A stretch of DNA of 36,735 nucleotides, from contig NZ_LZHT01000079.1 of NCBI RefSeq assembly GCF_001667315.1, positions 1-36,735 on the forward strand, written 5' to 3'. The notes beneath the pieces were generated by a model that saw only the letters and a list, made by a program, of their open reading frames with translations, was not told the DNA's origin and made no database searches. A program made the position numbers and the translations under genes. This DNA comes from Mycobacterium sp. 852002-10029_SCH5224772 (GTDB lineage: Bacteria; Actinomycetota; Actinomycetes; Mycobacteriales; Mycobacteriaceae). Shown piece after piece: positions 10,577-18,180 of this stretch; position 1 is the first letter of the stretch; the number at the start of each line of letters is the position of its first letter.

Positions 10577-11458
10577 ATGAAGTTCTCAGTCGTGGCCCCG
10601 GTGGCCGACGGTGTCACCGCGGACCCCGATTGGATGGTGGCCTTCGCGCGCCACCTCGAAGCCTGCGGGTTCGAATCGATCGTCGCGGTCGAGCACACGG
10701 TCCTGCTCACGCGCTACGACAGCGTCTATCCCTACGACAGTTCCGGGCGCGTCGGGCTGGCGGCCGACTGTCCCATTCCCGACCCCCTCGATCTGCTGGC
10801 GTTTCTGGCCGGCCACACCACCCGCCTCGGGCTGGCGACCGGGGTGCTCGTCCTGCCCAACCACCACCCGGTGGTGCTCGCCAAGCGGGTCGCGACCGTC
10901 GACGCGCTCTCGGGTGGGAGGCTGCGCCTGTGTGTGGGCGTGGGTTGGCTGAAAGAGGAGCTGCAGGCGTGCGGGGCGGACTTCGACAGCCGGGGCAAAC
11001 GGGCCGACGAGCAGTTGGCCGTGATGCGGGCGCTGTGGGCCGACCAACCCCAAGGAGCTTCTTTTCACGGCGAGTTCTTCAGTTTCGATGACGTGACGAG
11101 CTATCCCAAACCCGTTACCGCGGAACGGTTTCCGGTGTACATCGGCGGCCATAGCCGCGCGGCAGCGCGCCGCGCTGGGCGCTTGGGCGACGGCTTTCAG
11201 CCGCTGGGCGTCACCGGAGAACGCCTCGCGTCGCTGATCCGGCTCATGCGCGACGAGGCATCGTCGGCGGGCCGCGATCCCGCGACCCTGGAGGTGTCGC
11301 TGGGCCATAGCGTCACCAAGATCGACCCTGAGCGCGCCGCCGCCCTCGTCGATCAGGGCGCGGACCGACTGGTGCTGGCCATGCCGCCCACCACCGATAT
11401 CGAGCAGGCCAAAGACCTTTTGTCGGCGTGCGCGCAGCGGCTGTCGCTGGTCGCGTGA
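10577..11458 (+). CDS. LLM class F420-dependent oxidoreductase
   Basis: A 293-residue luciferase-like (beta/alpha)8 protein of the group annotated as probable F420-dependent oxidoreductases in mycobacteria, where reduced F420 serves as hydride donor. It starts MKFSVVAPVADG, with LGLATGVLVLPNHHPVVLAK and the family stretch GGRLRLCVGVGWLKEE (about residues 115-130), followed by a YIGGHS segment near 190. The ATG at 10577 is preferred over an upstream TTG because MKF begins strand 1 of the barrel. It lies 20 bp after malQ and overlaps the next gene by 4 bp. The substrate is unknown. Confidence 0.85.
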   Translation: MKFSVVAPVADGVTADPDWMVAFARHLEACGFESIVAVEHTVLLTRYDSVYPYDSSGRVGLAADCPIPDPLDLLAFLAGHTTRLGLATGVLVLPNHHPVVLAKRVATVDALSGGRLRLCVGVGWLKEELQACGADFDSRGKRADEQLAVMRALWADQPQGASFHGEFFSFDDVTSYPKPVTAERFPVYIGGHSRAAARRAGRLGDGFQPLGVTGERLASLIRLMRDEASSAGRDPATLEVSLGHSVTKIDPERAAALVDQGADRLVLAMPPTTDIEQAKDLLSACAQRLSLVA

Positions 11459-11934
11459 CGCGCATGGCACTTTCGGCCGACGAGCGAATGGCGCTCGGTG
11501 ACTTGGTCCACCGGTACGCCGCTCACGTCGATGATCGCGAATTCGAAAGGGTCGCAAATCTTTTCACCCCCGAGGCCGAGTTGGTCGTGCCCGCGCCACC
11601 GGCCGATCTGTTACCGGTCCATGCGCATCGGGGCCGGGAAGCCATCGCTACCGCCGTCGCTACCGTCGCGGCGGTCGCCCGCACCGAGCACGCGATCATC
11701 GGCGAGGTGTACGACGCGGGCGAAGGGCCAGCCACCGCCCGGGGACGCGTCGCATGCGTCGCCCATCACTGGACCGAGCGCGGCGACGAGGTGGTGGACG
11801 TGGTGTGGCACCTGCGCTACGACGACGCGTACGAGCTGACGGACGTGGGCTGGCGAATCGGCCACCGGGCATTGACGGTCAATGCCATCGAGGTCCGGGG
11901 GGCCCGAAGTTTGCTGCCGCGCGGCCCCGCATAG
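11455..11934 (+). CDS. SnoaL-like / NTF2-fold protein
   Basis: About 159 residues with the SnoaL-like cone-shaped fold. The helical N-terminus LGDLVHRYAAHVDDREFERVA leads into LFTPEAELVV, the usual 'gene family with D and E lining a pocket' pattern, and a WHLRYDDAYELTDVGWRI sheet region follows. Such proteins act as small isomerases, hydrolases or binding proteins, and the sequence alone does not say which. The GTG at 11455 overlaps the previous stop (GTGA) and suggests coupling; ATG at 11464 is the alternative and would give 156 residues. It probably forms a unit with the LLM oxidoreductase. Confidence 0.75.
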   Translation: MTRMALSADERMALGDLVHRYAAHVDDREFERVANLFTPEAELVVPAPPADLLPVHAHRGREAIATAVATVAAVARTEHAIIGEVYDAGEGPATARGRVACVAHHWTERGDEVVDVVWHLRYDDAYELTDVGWRIGHRALTVNAIEVRGARSLLPRGPA

Positions 11935-11989
11935 CGGCGAGCACCAGCAGGCTATGACTAAATTCACAGCGGTCGGCAAGGATCCGAGT

Positions 11990-12028
11990 TTGCGGCACAA
12001 ATCGGGCATTCTGTCGGCAGTTGCGGCA
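11990..12028. promoter_or_regulatory. Repeated TTGCGGCA boxes upstream of the molybdo-oxidoreductase
   Basis: TTGCGGCA occurs at 11990-11997 and 12021-12028, 31 bp apart (about three helical turns). The second copy is embedded in the near-palindrome TTGC-G-GCAA. Together with the AT-rich stretch at 12110-12160 this marks a likely promoter/operator region for the gene at 12168. Function is inferred. Confidence 0.3.
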
Positions 12029-12167
12029 AACTTTATCCGCGCCGTGTCAGATTCTGCCCCCTGGCAACTGTTGCCGACGACCACACAGCCGCGGCGCGAC
12101 GCGCGCGGGGACTGTTCTTCCAATGAAACTTGGATTTATCCAGGCATTTTCGTGTATTTTCAAGGCC

Positions 12168-13976
12168 GTGACGCATGCCGAAAACAAGCACGTTGATCCG
12201 GTGGGAAACGGCCCAGTCTCGACGTTGGCGGCAGGCACGCCGCTGACATCTGATCCGGACTTCCGGAACGAGATACATACCGCCCACGACACCATCGATG
12301 TCGAGCATTACGGTGGCGGCTTCGACCTCACCAGGCGGGCGACCGCCCCGAAATTGCGCGTCGGCCGCGACCGGTGGTTCAACCTGCTGTGGTTGATCCC
12401 GATCGGCTTCGCCCTGTTGATCGCGTCGGTGGCGATCGGCAAGGGTTTGCACAACATGCCGGCGGTGCAGTCCTTCATCGAGCGCTACCCCGGGACCGAT
12501 CCGAACAGCCATGCCCCCGAGGGCCTGCCCGCGTGGATCGGCTGGACCCACTTCTTCAACCTGTTCATGATGATGTTCATCATCAGGACGGGCATCCAGA
12601 TTCTTTGTGACCATCCCCGGCTGTATTTCAGCCGCAACGCGACCCCCGGCAAGGATGAATGGCTGCGGGTTGGCCCACCGGTGCCCGACGACGAGCTCTG
12701 GACCGCCAACGCCGACACCGTCGCGCTGCCACCGCAATTGGGGTTGCCCGGCTTCCGGCACTCCATCGGGCTGGCCCGATGGTGGCATCTCGGCGTCGAC
12801 GTGTTGTGGCTCGTCAACGGCGCGGTCTTCTACGTACTGCTGTTCGTCACCGGACAGTGGCGTCACATCGTGCCGACCAGCTGGGACGTCTTCCCCGACG
12901 CTGCGTCGGTGGCGATCCAGTACATGTCACTGGACTGGCCGCAGGACAACGGCTGGGTCGCCTACAACGGTCTGCAGTTGCTGTCGTACTTCGCCACCGT
13001 CTTCATCGCCGCCCCCGCCGCGTTGATCACCGGGCTGGGAATGTCTCCCGCGCTGTCGCAGCGCGTGCACTGGCTGAGCAAACGCTTGAGCATCCAGCAC
13101 GCGCGGTCGCTGCATTTCGTGGTGCTGGTGTACTTCCTGTTCTTCATCCTGGTGCACGTGACGATGGTTTTTGCGACCGACGCACTGCGGAACCTCAACC
13201 ACATGTTCGCCTCCCGCGACGACAACAGCTGGATGGGTTTCTGGATCTTCGCCGCGGCCATGGTGGTGACGGCCGTCGCGTGGGTTTGGGCCACTCCGTT
13301 CACCATCAAGCACCCCCGGGTGGTTCAGCGGGTCGGCTATGCGCTCGTCGGCCCGTTCCAACGGGTGCTCGAACGGCTGGACCCCAAGCCCGGCGCCTTC
13401 ACCGAAAAGGACATCTCGCCGCACCACTGGCGCAACGGTCGCCTGCCGGAGACCGTCGAGTACAAGGAGCTGGAGCGCGACGACTTCAAGGACTGGCGCC
13501 TCAAGGTCTACGGCCTGGTCGAGCACCCGATGGAGTTCTCGCTCGAGGACTTGATGGCGCTGCCCTACCACGAGCAGATCAGCCAGCACTTCTGCATCCA
13601 AGCGTGGTCAGGCGTCGCCAAATGGGGTGGCGTGCAGATGAAAACGATCATGGACATCGTCAAGCCCCTGCCCGAGGCGAAGTGGGTGGTGTTCTATTCG
13701 ATGGGTCTGGGCGCCACGGGGGGCATTTACTACAACGCCCATCACATCGGCCAGATGGACCACCACATGACGATGCTGGCCTACAACATGAACGACCACC
13801 AGCTGCCGTATATGCACGGCAGGCCGCTGCGGCTGCGCAATGAGCTGCAGCACGGCTTCAAATTGGTCAAGTGGATCAAGGGAATCGAATTCGTCGCCGA
13901 CTACCGCGACATCGGAAGCGGTTATGGCGGCTACAGCGAAGACCACAAATATTTCGGGCGGCACCAAACCCTCTAA
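12168..13976 (+). CDS. Membrane cytochrome b / sulfite-oxidase-type molybdopterin oxidoreductase fusion
   Basis: About 602 residues in two parts. The N-terminal half is a cytochrome b-like membrane domain with roughly six helices (for example WFNLLWLIPIGFALL, FFNLFMMMFIIRTGI, HFVVLVYFLFFILVHV) carrying histidines suited to haem. From about residue 420 it becomes a sulfite-oxidase-fold molybdopterin domain (EYKELERDDFKDWRLKVYG, then HFCIQAWSGVAKWGG), with Cys476 as the expected Mo ligand. Electrons would pass between the Mo centre and the quinone pool. GTG at 12168 is chosen because codons before it have low third-position GC; ATG at 12123 is possible. Substrate unknown; it stands alone, without a separate haem subunit. 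Confidence 0.82.
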   Translation: MTHAENKHVDPVGNGPVSTLAAGTPLTSDPDFRNEIHTAHDTIDVEHYGGGFDLTRRATAPKLRVGRDRWFNLLWLIPIGFALLIASVAIGKGLHNMPAVQSFIERYPGTDPNSHAPEGLPAWIGWTHFFNLFMMMFIIRTGIQILCDHPRLYFSRNATPGKDEWLRVGPPVPDDELWTANADTVALPPQLGLPGFRHSIGLARWWHLGVDVLWLVNGAVFYVLLFVTGQWRHIVPTSWDVFPDAASVAIQYMSLDWPQDNGWVAYNGLQLLSYFATVFIAAPAALITGLGMSPALSQRVHWLSKRLSIQHARSLHFVVLVYFLFFILVHVTMVFATDALRNLNHMFASRDDNSWMGFWIFAAAMVVTAVAWVWATPFTIKHPRVVQRVGYALVGPFQRVLERLDPKPGAFTEKDISPHHWRNGRLPETVEYKELERDDFKDWRLKVYGLVEHPMEFSLEDLMALPYHEQISQHFCIQAWSGVAKWGGVQMKTIMDIVKPLPEAKWVVFYSMGLGATGGIYYNAHHIGQMDHHMTMLAYNMNDHQLPYMHGRPLRLRNELQHGFKLVKWIKGIEFVADYRDIGSGYGGYSEDHKYFGRHQTL

Positions 13977-14083
13977 GCGCGACCACCGCCCGCCGTCAAC
14001 TCCGCGAAGTCGTTTGTCCAACCGGCGTTTTGGGTAGCTCCAAAGAAACCGGCCGGACGCAAGCGACAGCAGAGGAGACGCCC

Positions 14084-14341
14084 ATGAGGCACAGCCCTGT
14101 CGACCGCGATGAATCGATGCAGGATGCGGCGCGGACGCCCGGACTGCTGGTGGTCTGCGCGGCCGCGCTGGCGTTCGTGGTGTGCGTCGCCAATTTCGCT
14201 CTGGGTCAAGCCCGCGCGGGTGTTGCGGCCGCGATCGTCGCGATGCTCGCGTTCGGGGCCGGCCTGGCGTGGCTTGCGATGGACCGGAGGCGGATTCGTC
14301 AGGCGCAACGCGACTGGGTGATCGGCCACCCTGGCCGGTAA
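14084..14341 (+). CDS. Small two-helix membrane protein
   Basis: An 85-residue protein with two hydrophobic helices (about residues 20-40 and 47-66) and a basic tail, DRRRIRQAQRDW. The ATG at 14084 has a textbook AGAGGAG ribosome-binding site nine bases upstream, which makes this short gene credible. The layout and tail faintly resemble the mycobacterial UsfY protein, but the likeness is too weak to name it. It lies 107 bp after the molybdo-oxidoreductase on the same strand and could be co-transcribed. It converges on the next gene with a 5-bp gap. Confidence 0.65.
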   Translation: MRHSPVDRDESMQDAARTPGLLVVCAAALAFVVCVANFALGQARAGVAAAIVAMLAFGAGLAWLAMDRRRIRQAQRDWVIGHPGR

Positions 14342-14346
14342 ACCCG

Positions 14347-14775
14347 CTACCGCAACGACGCGAGGTTGTTCACGGACTTTTGCACGTCCGACCGCAGCAC
14401 CCTGGCGACCAGCCCCCCGATCGGCCCGCTGAGCAACCCGCCTTTGAGATCGGCGGCGAGGTGAAAGGTGGATCCTGGGTTGTTCGCGGAGACGGTCATC
14501 TCCACGTTGAGCCGGATTCCACCACGGCCGCGGCCTTGCAGCTCAATCGATTTCGGCTCGTCGTACCGGGTGACGGTCCAATGGATCACGTTGCGGAAAC
14601 CCTTGACTTTCACGCACGACGAGACGCAGGTGCCTTCTTCGATCGTGGCGGGAACGGGGCTCCGCCACCCGGCGAAAATCGTCATCCACTCGTCGAATCG
14701 ATCCAGGTCCGACGCCAGCTTCCAGGCCGCTTCCGGTTCCACCTTCGAGGACACCGAAACATCTACTCGAGCCAA
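14347..14775 (-). CDS. Rv0910-family SRPBCC protein (toxin-like, no antitoxin seen)
   Basis: A 142-residue START/SRPBCC-fold protein resembling M. tuberculosis Rv0910, annotated as the toxin of the Rv0909/Rv0910 pair. Shared features are AWKLASDLDRFDEWMTI near the start, WRSPVP, the VKVKGFRNVIHWTVTRYDEP strand and the C-terminal helix GPIGGLVARVLRSDVQ. The start is TTG at 14775, supported by GGAGGAAGG just upstream and by the family length; no ATG or GTG fits. No small antitoxin gene like Rv0909 lies on either side. It may instead bind a hydrophobic ligand, as SRPBCC proteins often do. The toxin role is family annotation, not shown here. Confidence 0.78.
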   Translation of the reverse strand: MARVDVSVSSKVEPEAAWKLASDLDRFDEWMTIFAGWRSPVPATIEEGTCVSSCVKVKGFRNVIHWTVTRYDEPKSIELQGRGRGGIRLNVEMTVSANNPGSTFHLAADLKGGLLSGPIGGLVARVLRSDVQKSVNNLASLR

Positions 14776-14884
14776 GACCTTCCTCCGCTCCTCCGTCGGA
14801 TCACCAGCGCCGCCACCCTCGGGTGACAAACGCACAACCGTGAGTGGGTACCCCAACGGCGGCGGTGCTATTCGCCGGCCAGGC

Positions 14885-15442
14885 TCAGGGCCACACCTGT
14901 TCGAGTTGCTGAGCGACGTCGATGACCTGCGCGGCCTGGGACTGCGGCGCGTCGATCTCGGTCGCGACATACTGCGCGATGAACCGCCGGATCTCACCGT
15001 CCACCCCCGCCAGGATCCGCAGTACCTCGCCGCGGATCGACTTCGACGAGACATTGACAGTGATATCGGAAGGCCGTGGCTTGGCGACGTCGACGATCAA
15101 CAGCAGCGGTTCGGCGGCCCGCGCCGTCGCACGCAAGGCGATGTCTCCCGAGACCACAAAGCGCTGCTTGTCGAGCCACAGGTCCACCAGCAGATCGATC
15201 GACAGTGGAATGTGGATGACGAAGGTGATGCTGTCGCCCAGCCGGCGGGTGACTTGGGGGTCTTCGATCTTGACGTTCGCGCTGACCTTGGCGATCTTGC
15301 CCGGCCCCTGGGCGATCGGCTCCATGGCGAACTCGCTGCCGGCGATGTCGGCGAATGCCGCGGCGACACGCTGGGGGGTCACCGCGATCTCGAAGAACCT
15401 GCGACCGAATTCTTCGTAGGTGACAAAATCGTGATTCGACAT
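14885..15442 (-). CDS. Conserved mycobacterial protein of unknown function
   Basis: A 185-residue soluble protein I do not recognise. It begins MSNHDFVTYEEFGRRFFEIAVT and has alternating strand-like segments (ITFVIHIPLSIDLLVDLWL, RFVVSGDIALRATA, PLLLIVDVAK) and a helical end. The pattern could fit a lipid-binding or SRPBCC-like fold, which would match its downstream neighbour 109 bp away, but no motif proves it. Start ATG 15442 is preferred; ATG at 15460, with AGGTGA close by, would add six residues. There is no signal peptide or membrane helix. High third-position GC supports real coding. Confidence 0.7.
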   Translation of the reverse strand: MSNHDFVTYEEFGRRFFEIAVTPQRVAAAFADIAGSEFAMEPIAQGPGKIAKVSANVKIEDPQVTRRLGDSITFVIHIPLSIDLLVDLWLDKQRFVVSGDIALRATARAAEPLLLIVDVAKPRPSDITVNVSSKSIRGEVLRILAGVDGEIRRFIAQYVATEIDAPQSQAAQVIDVAQQLEQVWP

Positions 15443-15639
15443 AGGCTTATACCGTCTCATGTCACCTGCCCGAACGGTCGCTGATCCGCTCGCGTCGCAG
15501 GAATTGCGCGTCAGTTCTCGTCCCGTCGGACCAGGCGGCCAACCCGGCCGATGCCCGGCAAGCGATCTGCGTCGAACCCGCCGGCCGGTCCTGGGCGCAG
15601 CGCACCATCAGATTTAGGGCGTTAATTTCCGGGTTGCCC

Positions 15640-15870
15640 AGCACCCGCGACGCGAATGTACACACCGCTATCGCTTTCGACCGCGCCGAACACACACCGG
15701 GGATCTCCGCTGCGGCCGTCGCCGGCCGAGCCGCCGGCGACATCGTCGTCGCGATCTCGGCCCCGGCGCCCACGGAGCGTTTCGCCGAAAAGCAACAGCG
15801 CATCGTCGACGCGTTGCGGACCGCCGCAGACTCCCCGGCCTGGGCGCGCTCGTCGCGCCGCGAAAACCTG
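15640..15870 (+). pseudogene. Remnant resembling the effector domain of an IclR regulator
   Basis: In one plus-strand frame this stretch reads AFDRAEHTPGISAAAVAG, then DIVVAISAPAPTERF and a helix AEKQQRIVDALRTAA. That is the order of the C-terminal ligand domain of IclR-family repressors (E..PG..A.AV...G.VVAA.S...PTER). Third-position GC is high here, as in real genes. No helix-turn-helix domain precedes it: the divergent gene starting at 15442 blocks the space, and the frame continues past the domain into unrelated sequence without a stop. I read it as a decayed fragment. The rest of 15443-16125 shows no gene I can support. Confidence 0.4.
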
Positions 15871-16125
15871 AAAAGGAGTTCGCATCGCGTTCGACGCCCG
15901 CCGAAGGCCGCTAGCGGAACAGGCTTATTCCGTAGTCGATTTCGGAAATCGGTCGATTGGCCGCGCGCATCTTCCGCCAGCGCCGGCTGCCCCGTCCGCG
16001 TGCCGGCCAATACAGCTCGAGCCCGAAGGCGCGACCCGCGCAACGTTCCGGTGCTACCTCGACAGAGTTGGAGACGGCCGGGCTACCCCTCGGAAACTCG
16101 GCCGTCCCAACGTCTTGGTGCCCGC

Positions 16126-16413
16126 TCAACAGGGCACTGCGGTGGACCCGAACAGAGTCCCCCATTCGTGCCGGGCCGCGGATTGCGCGTCGACGAAGCT
16201 CGGCGTCTGTTGGCCATCACCGGCCAGGTGCACCAGTGCCCATGCCATCGCGAACACCGGCACCTTGTGCCGCAGTGCCGCGCTGTGCAATTCGTCCAAC
16301 GCGACGTCCGACGGGCACCGGCGCAGGCCGATGAGAATGCCCCGTGCCGTGTCGAGGATGCGACCGGAGTGCGGACCGCACGAAGTCTGGGCGGGAACCC
16401 AGTTCGTTGTCAT
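16126..16413 (-). CDS. Small ANTAR-domain protein
   Basis: A 95-residue protein whose middle (about residues 17-66) matches the ANTAR RNA-binding domain: a three-helix pattern with ILDTARGILIGLRRCPSDVALDEL, HSAALRHKVPVFAMAWALV. ANTAR domains bind paired stem-loops in nascent RNA to prevent termination. Here there is no attached GAF, PAS or receiver sensor domain. The ATG at 16413 has a full AGGAGGT ribosome-binding site nine bases upstream, which strongly supports the gene. The residue pattern is somewhat divergent from the consensus, so RNA binding is inferred. Confidence 0.7.
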   Translation of the reverse strand: MTTNWVPAQTSCGPHSGRILDTARGILIGLRRCPSDVALDELHSAALRHKVPVFAMAWALVHLAGDGQQTPSFVDAQSAARHEWGTLFGSTAVPC

Positions 16414-16672
16414 GCTGTGGATACCTCCTGCGGCGCCGTCATGAATCCGCCACTCACGTACCGGACGAGGAATTCGTTACGCATCGTCGCGGCCGCATAC
16501 CTCAAAAGCGCCCTGTGCCATGATTTGTCGATTGGCTACGTTCTGCCATACCGCCGCCGACATTGATATGCGCTCGTGACCGTTTCGGAATCGGCTGCTA
16601 ACCACGGAATCCGCGACGCGTGGTATCGAAACCGGTTGCGAAATACCGTGATTAGACGCTCCCCTCGGCGCC

Positions 16673-17896
16673 CTAGAGAATCGCCTTGAGCTCCTTCGCC
16701 TTGGCGATGTCGTCCCAATCGAAGTCGAGCTCCAGCAGGATCTCCTCGGTGTGCTGGCCGTGTTCGGGCGCGCGCGCGGGGGCCGGCGGGGTTTCGTTGA
16801 ATTGGACTGGCGCCGCGACGATCCGGTATTTCTCGCCTTGGTCGTCGACGTTGGTCACGACATATCCGTTGGGCTCGACCTGCGGGTCGTTGAGGGTTTC
16901 CCGCGGCGTCGCCAGGGCGCCCCACACGCCGGGTTCGTCCGCGAGCACCGCTTGCCAGTGCGCGAGGTCGTGGCGCGCGAAGGCGTTCGCGAAAAGCTCG
17001 GTCGCCGCGGCCGCATTGGCGATCAAATTGCTCGACGGGACGAATCGCTCGTCGTCGGCCAGTTCCGCCAGACCCATGCGCCGGCAGAAACCCACCCAGA
17101 ATTTGTCCGGCTGCAGGAAGACCAGTTGGATCCACCTGCCGTCCTTGGTCTTGTACCGGTTGACCAGCGGGTTGATGGCCAGGCCGGGTGGGGCGCCCGG
17201 AATCCCATCGATGTCGAAGAAATCGGCCGCCGAAATGGACGGCGCTATCGACCACATCGCCTGGGCAAGCAGCGAGGAGTCGACGATCGTCGGTTCGCCG
17301 GTGCGTTCGCGGTGGAACAGCGCGGCGCAGACGCCGCCGGCCAGTGTCGCCCCGCCCTGCAGGTCACCGAAACCAGGCCCCTGAACGGCCGGCGTCTCGG
17401 TGCCAAATGGCGTGAGCGTGTACGCGACCCCGCCCCGCGCCAGATACGTGGCCGCGTCGAACCCGCCGCGATCCCGGTCCGGCCCCCGCACCCCCAGGCC
17501 GGTGCCGCGGGCGATGATGATCTTTGGGTTGAACGACCGGATGTCCTCGACGGTCAGGCGCGCCCGCTCGAGGGCGCCCGGCAGCCAATTGGTCAAGAAC
17601 ACATCGGCACTGGCCAACAGCCGGCCGAACAGCTCGCGGCCGGTCGCCGATTTGATGTCGACCGCGATGCTGCGCTTCCCCCGGTTGCCCAATTCGAGGA
17701 TGAAGTCGGCATCGGGGCGGGCGGCCTGCCGGGTGAAGCCGCCGACGACCAGCGCGCGGCCGGGGTCACCCGAGGCGACCCCCTCCACTTTGATGACGTC
17801 GGCGCCCCAATCGGAGAGGGCGGCACCGGCCGATGGCACGTAGGTCCACGAGGCCAATTCGACCACCCGCACGCCTTGGAGAACACCGCCGGTCAT
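16673..17896 (-). CDS. CaiB/BaiF family (class III) CoA-transferase
   Basis: A 407-residue enzyme that moves CoA between carboxylic acids. It opens GVRVVELASWTYVPSAGAALSDWGADVIKVE, typical of the family, has the RGKRSIAVDIK element near 72-82, and GFGDLQGG with Asp178 in the expected catalytic position. DGRWIQLVFLQPDKFW lies in the small domain. ATG at 17896 follows GAGGGGG. It diverges from the SDR-led operon at 18181, and the 284-bp spacer between them probably holds both promoters. The likely role is activating the pathway acid or recycling CoA within the catabolic island. Confidence 0.88.
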   Translation of the reverse strand: MTGGVLQGVRVVELASWTYVPSAGAALSDWGADVIKVEGVASGDPGRALVVGGFTRQAARPDADFILELGNRGKRSIAVDIKSATGRELFGRLLASADVFLTNWLPGALERARLTVEDIRSFNPKIIIARGTGLGVRGPDRDRGGFDAATYLARGGVAYTLTPFGTETPAVQGPGFGDLQGGATLAGGVCAALFHRERTGEPTIVDSSLLAQAMWSIAPSISAADFFDIDGIPGAPPGLAINPLVNRYKTKDGRWIQLVFLQPDKFWVGFCRRMGLAELADDERFVPSSNLIANAAAATELFANAFARHDLAHWQAVLADEPGVWGALATPRETLNDPQVEPNGYVVTNVDDQGEKYRIVAAPVQFNETPPAPARAPEHGQHTEEILLELDFDWDDIAKAKELKAIL

Positions 17897-17933
17897 CGCA
17901 TACCCCCTCGCTCGCCGCCATTCCTTGCTATTT

Positions 17934-17944
17934 TAGATATTCTA
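17934..17944. promoter_or_regulatory. AT-rich inverted repeat in the divergent promoter region of the island
   Basis: TAGA-TAT-TCTA sits in the most AT-rich patch of the 284-bp spacer (17897-18180) between the CoA-transferase and the SDR operon, 38 bases from the CoA-transferase start. Arms are only four bases. The location suggests a promoter or operator for one or both units. Confidence 0.3.
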
Positions 17945-18180
17945 GCTAGTCTTGGGCGTAGTGATAGCCCATCCGCAGGTCAGCGCAGTTTTTCGGGGAA
18001 GAGATGCGATGGAGCCGACCGGTGGCCCGATTCCGCCGCCCGCCGCGGTGACCGCGCGTCGTAGCACGGCGCGGGCGGGTGACCGGCCCACTCGTTCTCA
18101 CCGCGACGGCAACCGCTACACCCAATGTCGTTGGGCCCCACTGTGGATCGCGATGTAGCCGCACGTACGAAGGATGGGTG

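Noticed and set aside
14336..14352. Terminator hairpin CGGTA-N7-TACCG between convergent genes
   Set aside because: The stem is only five pairs and partly inside coding sequence; too weak to list.
14776..14884. A small antitoxin gene upstream of the Rv0910-like gene
   Set aside because: No open frame with a ribosome-binding site and the helical composition of Rv0909 fits in this spacer.
15462..16043. A 193-codon minus-strand frame in the gene-poor stretch
   Set aside because: Ser/Arg/Ala-rich without motifs; the plus strand of the same region gives the more protein-like IclR-type pattern.
16603..16650. Nested inverted repeats (CACGGAAT...ATACCGTG, GGTAT...ATACC) below the CoA-transferase stop
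   Set aside because: Arms are imperfect or short with long loops; may be a 3' hairpin but not distinguishable from chance.
16751..18064. A 437-codon plus-strand frame opposite the CoA-transferase
   Set aside because: It runs antisense through a complete CaiB/BaiF gene and across its promoter.
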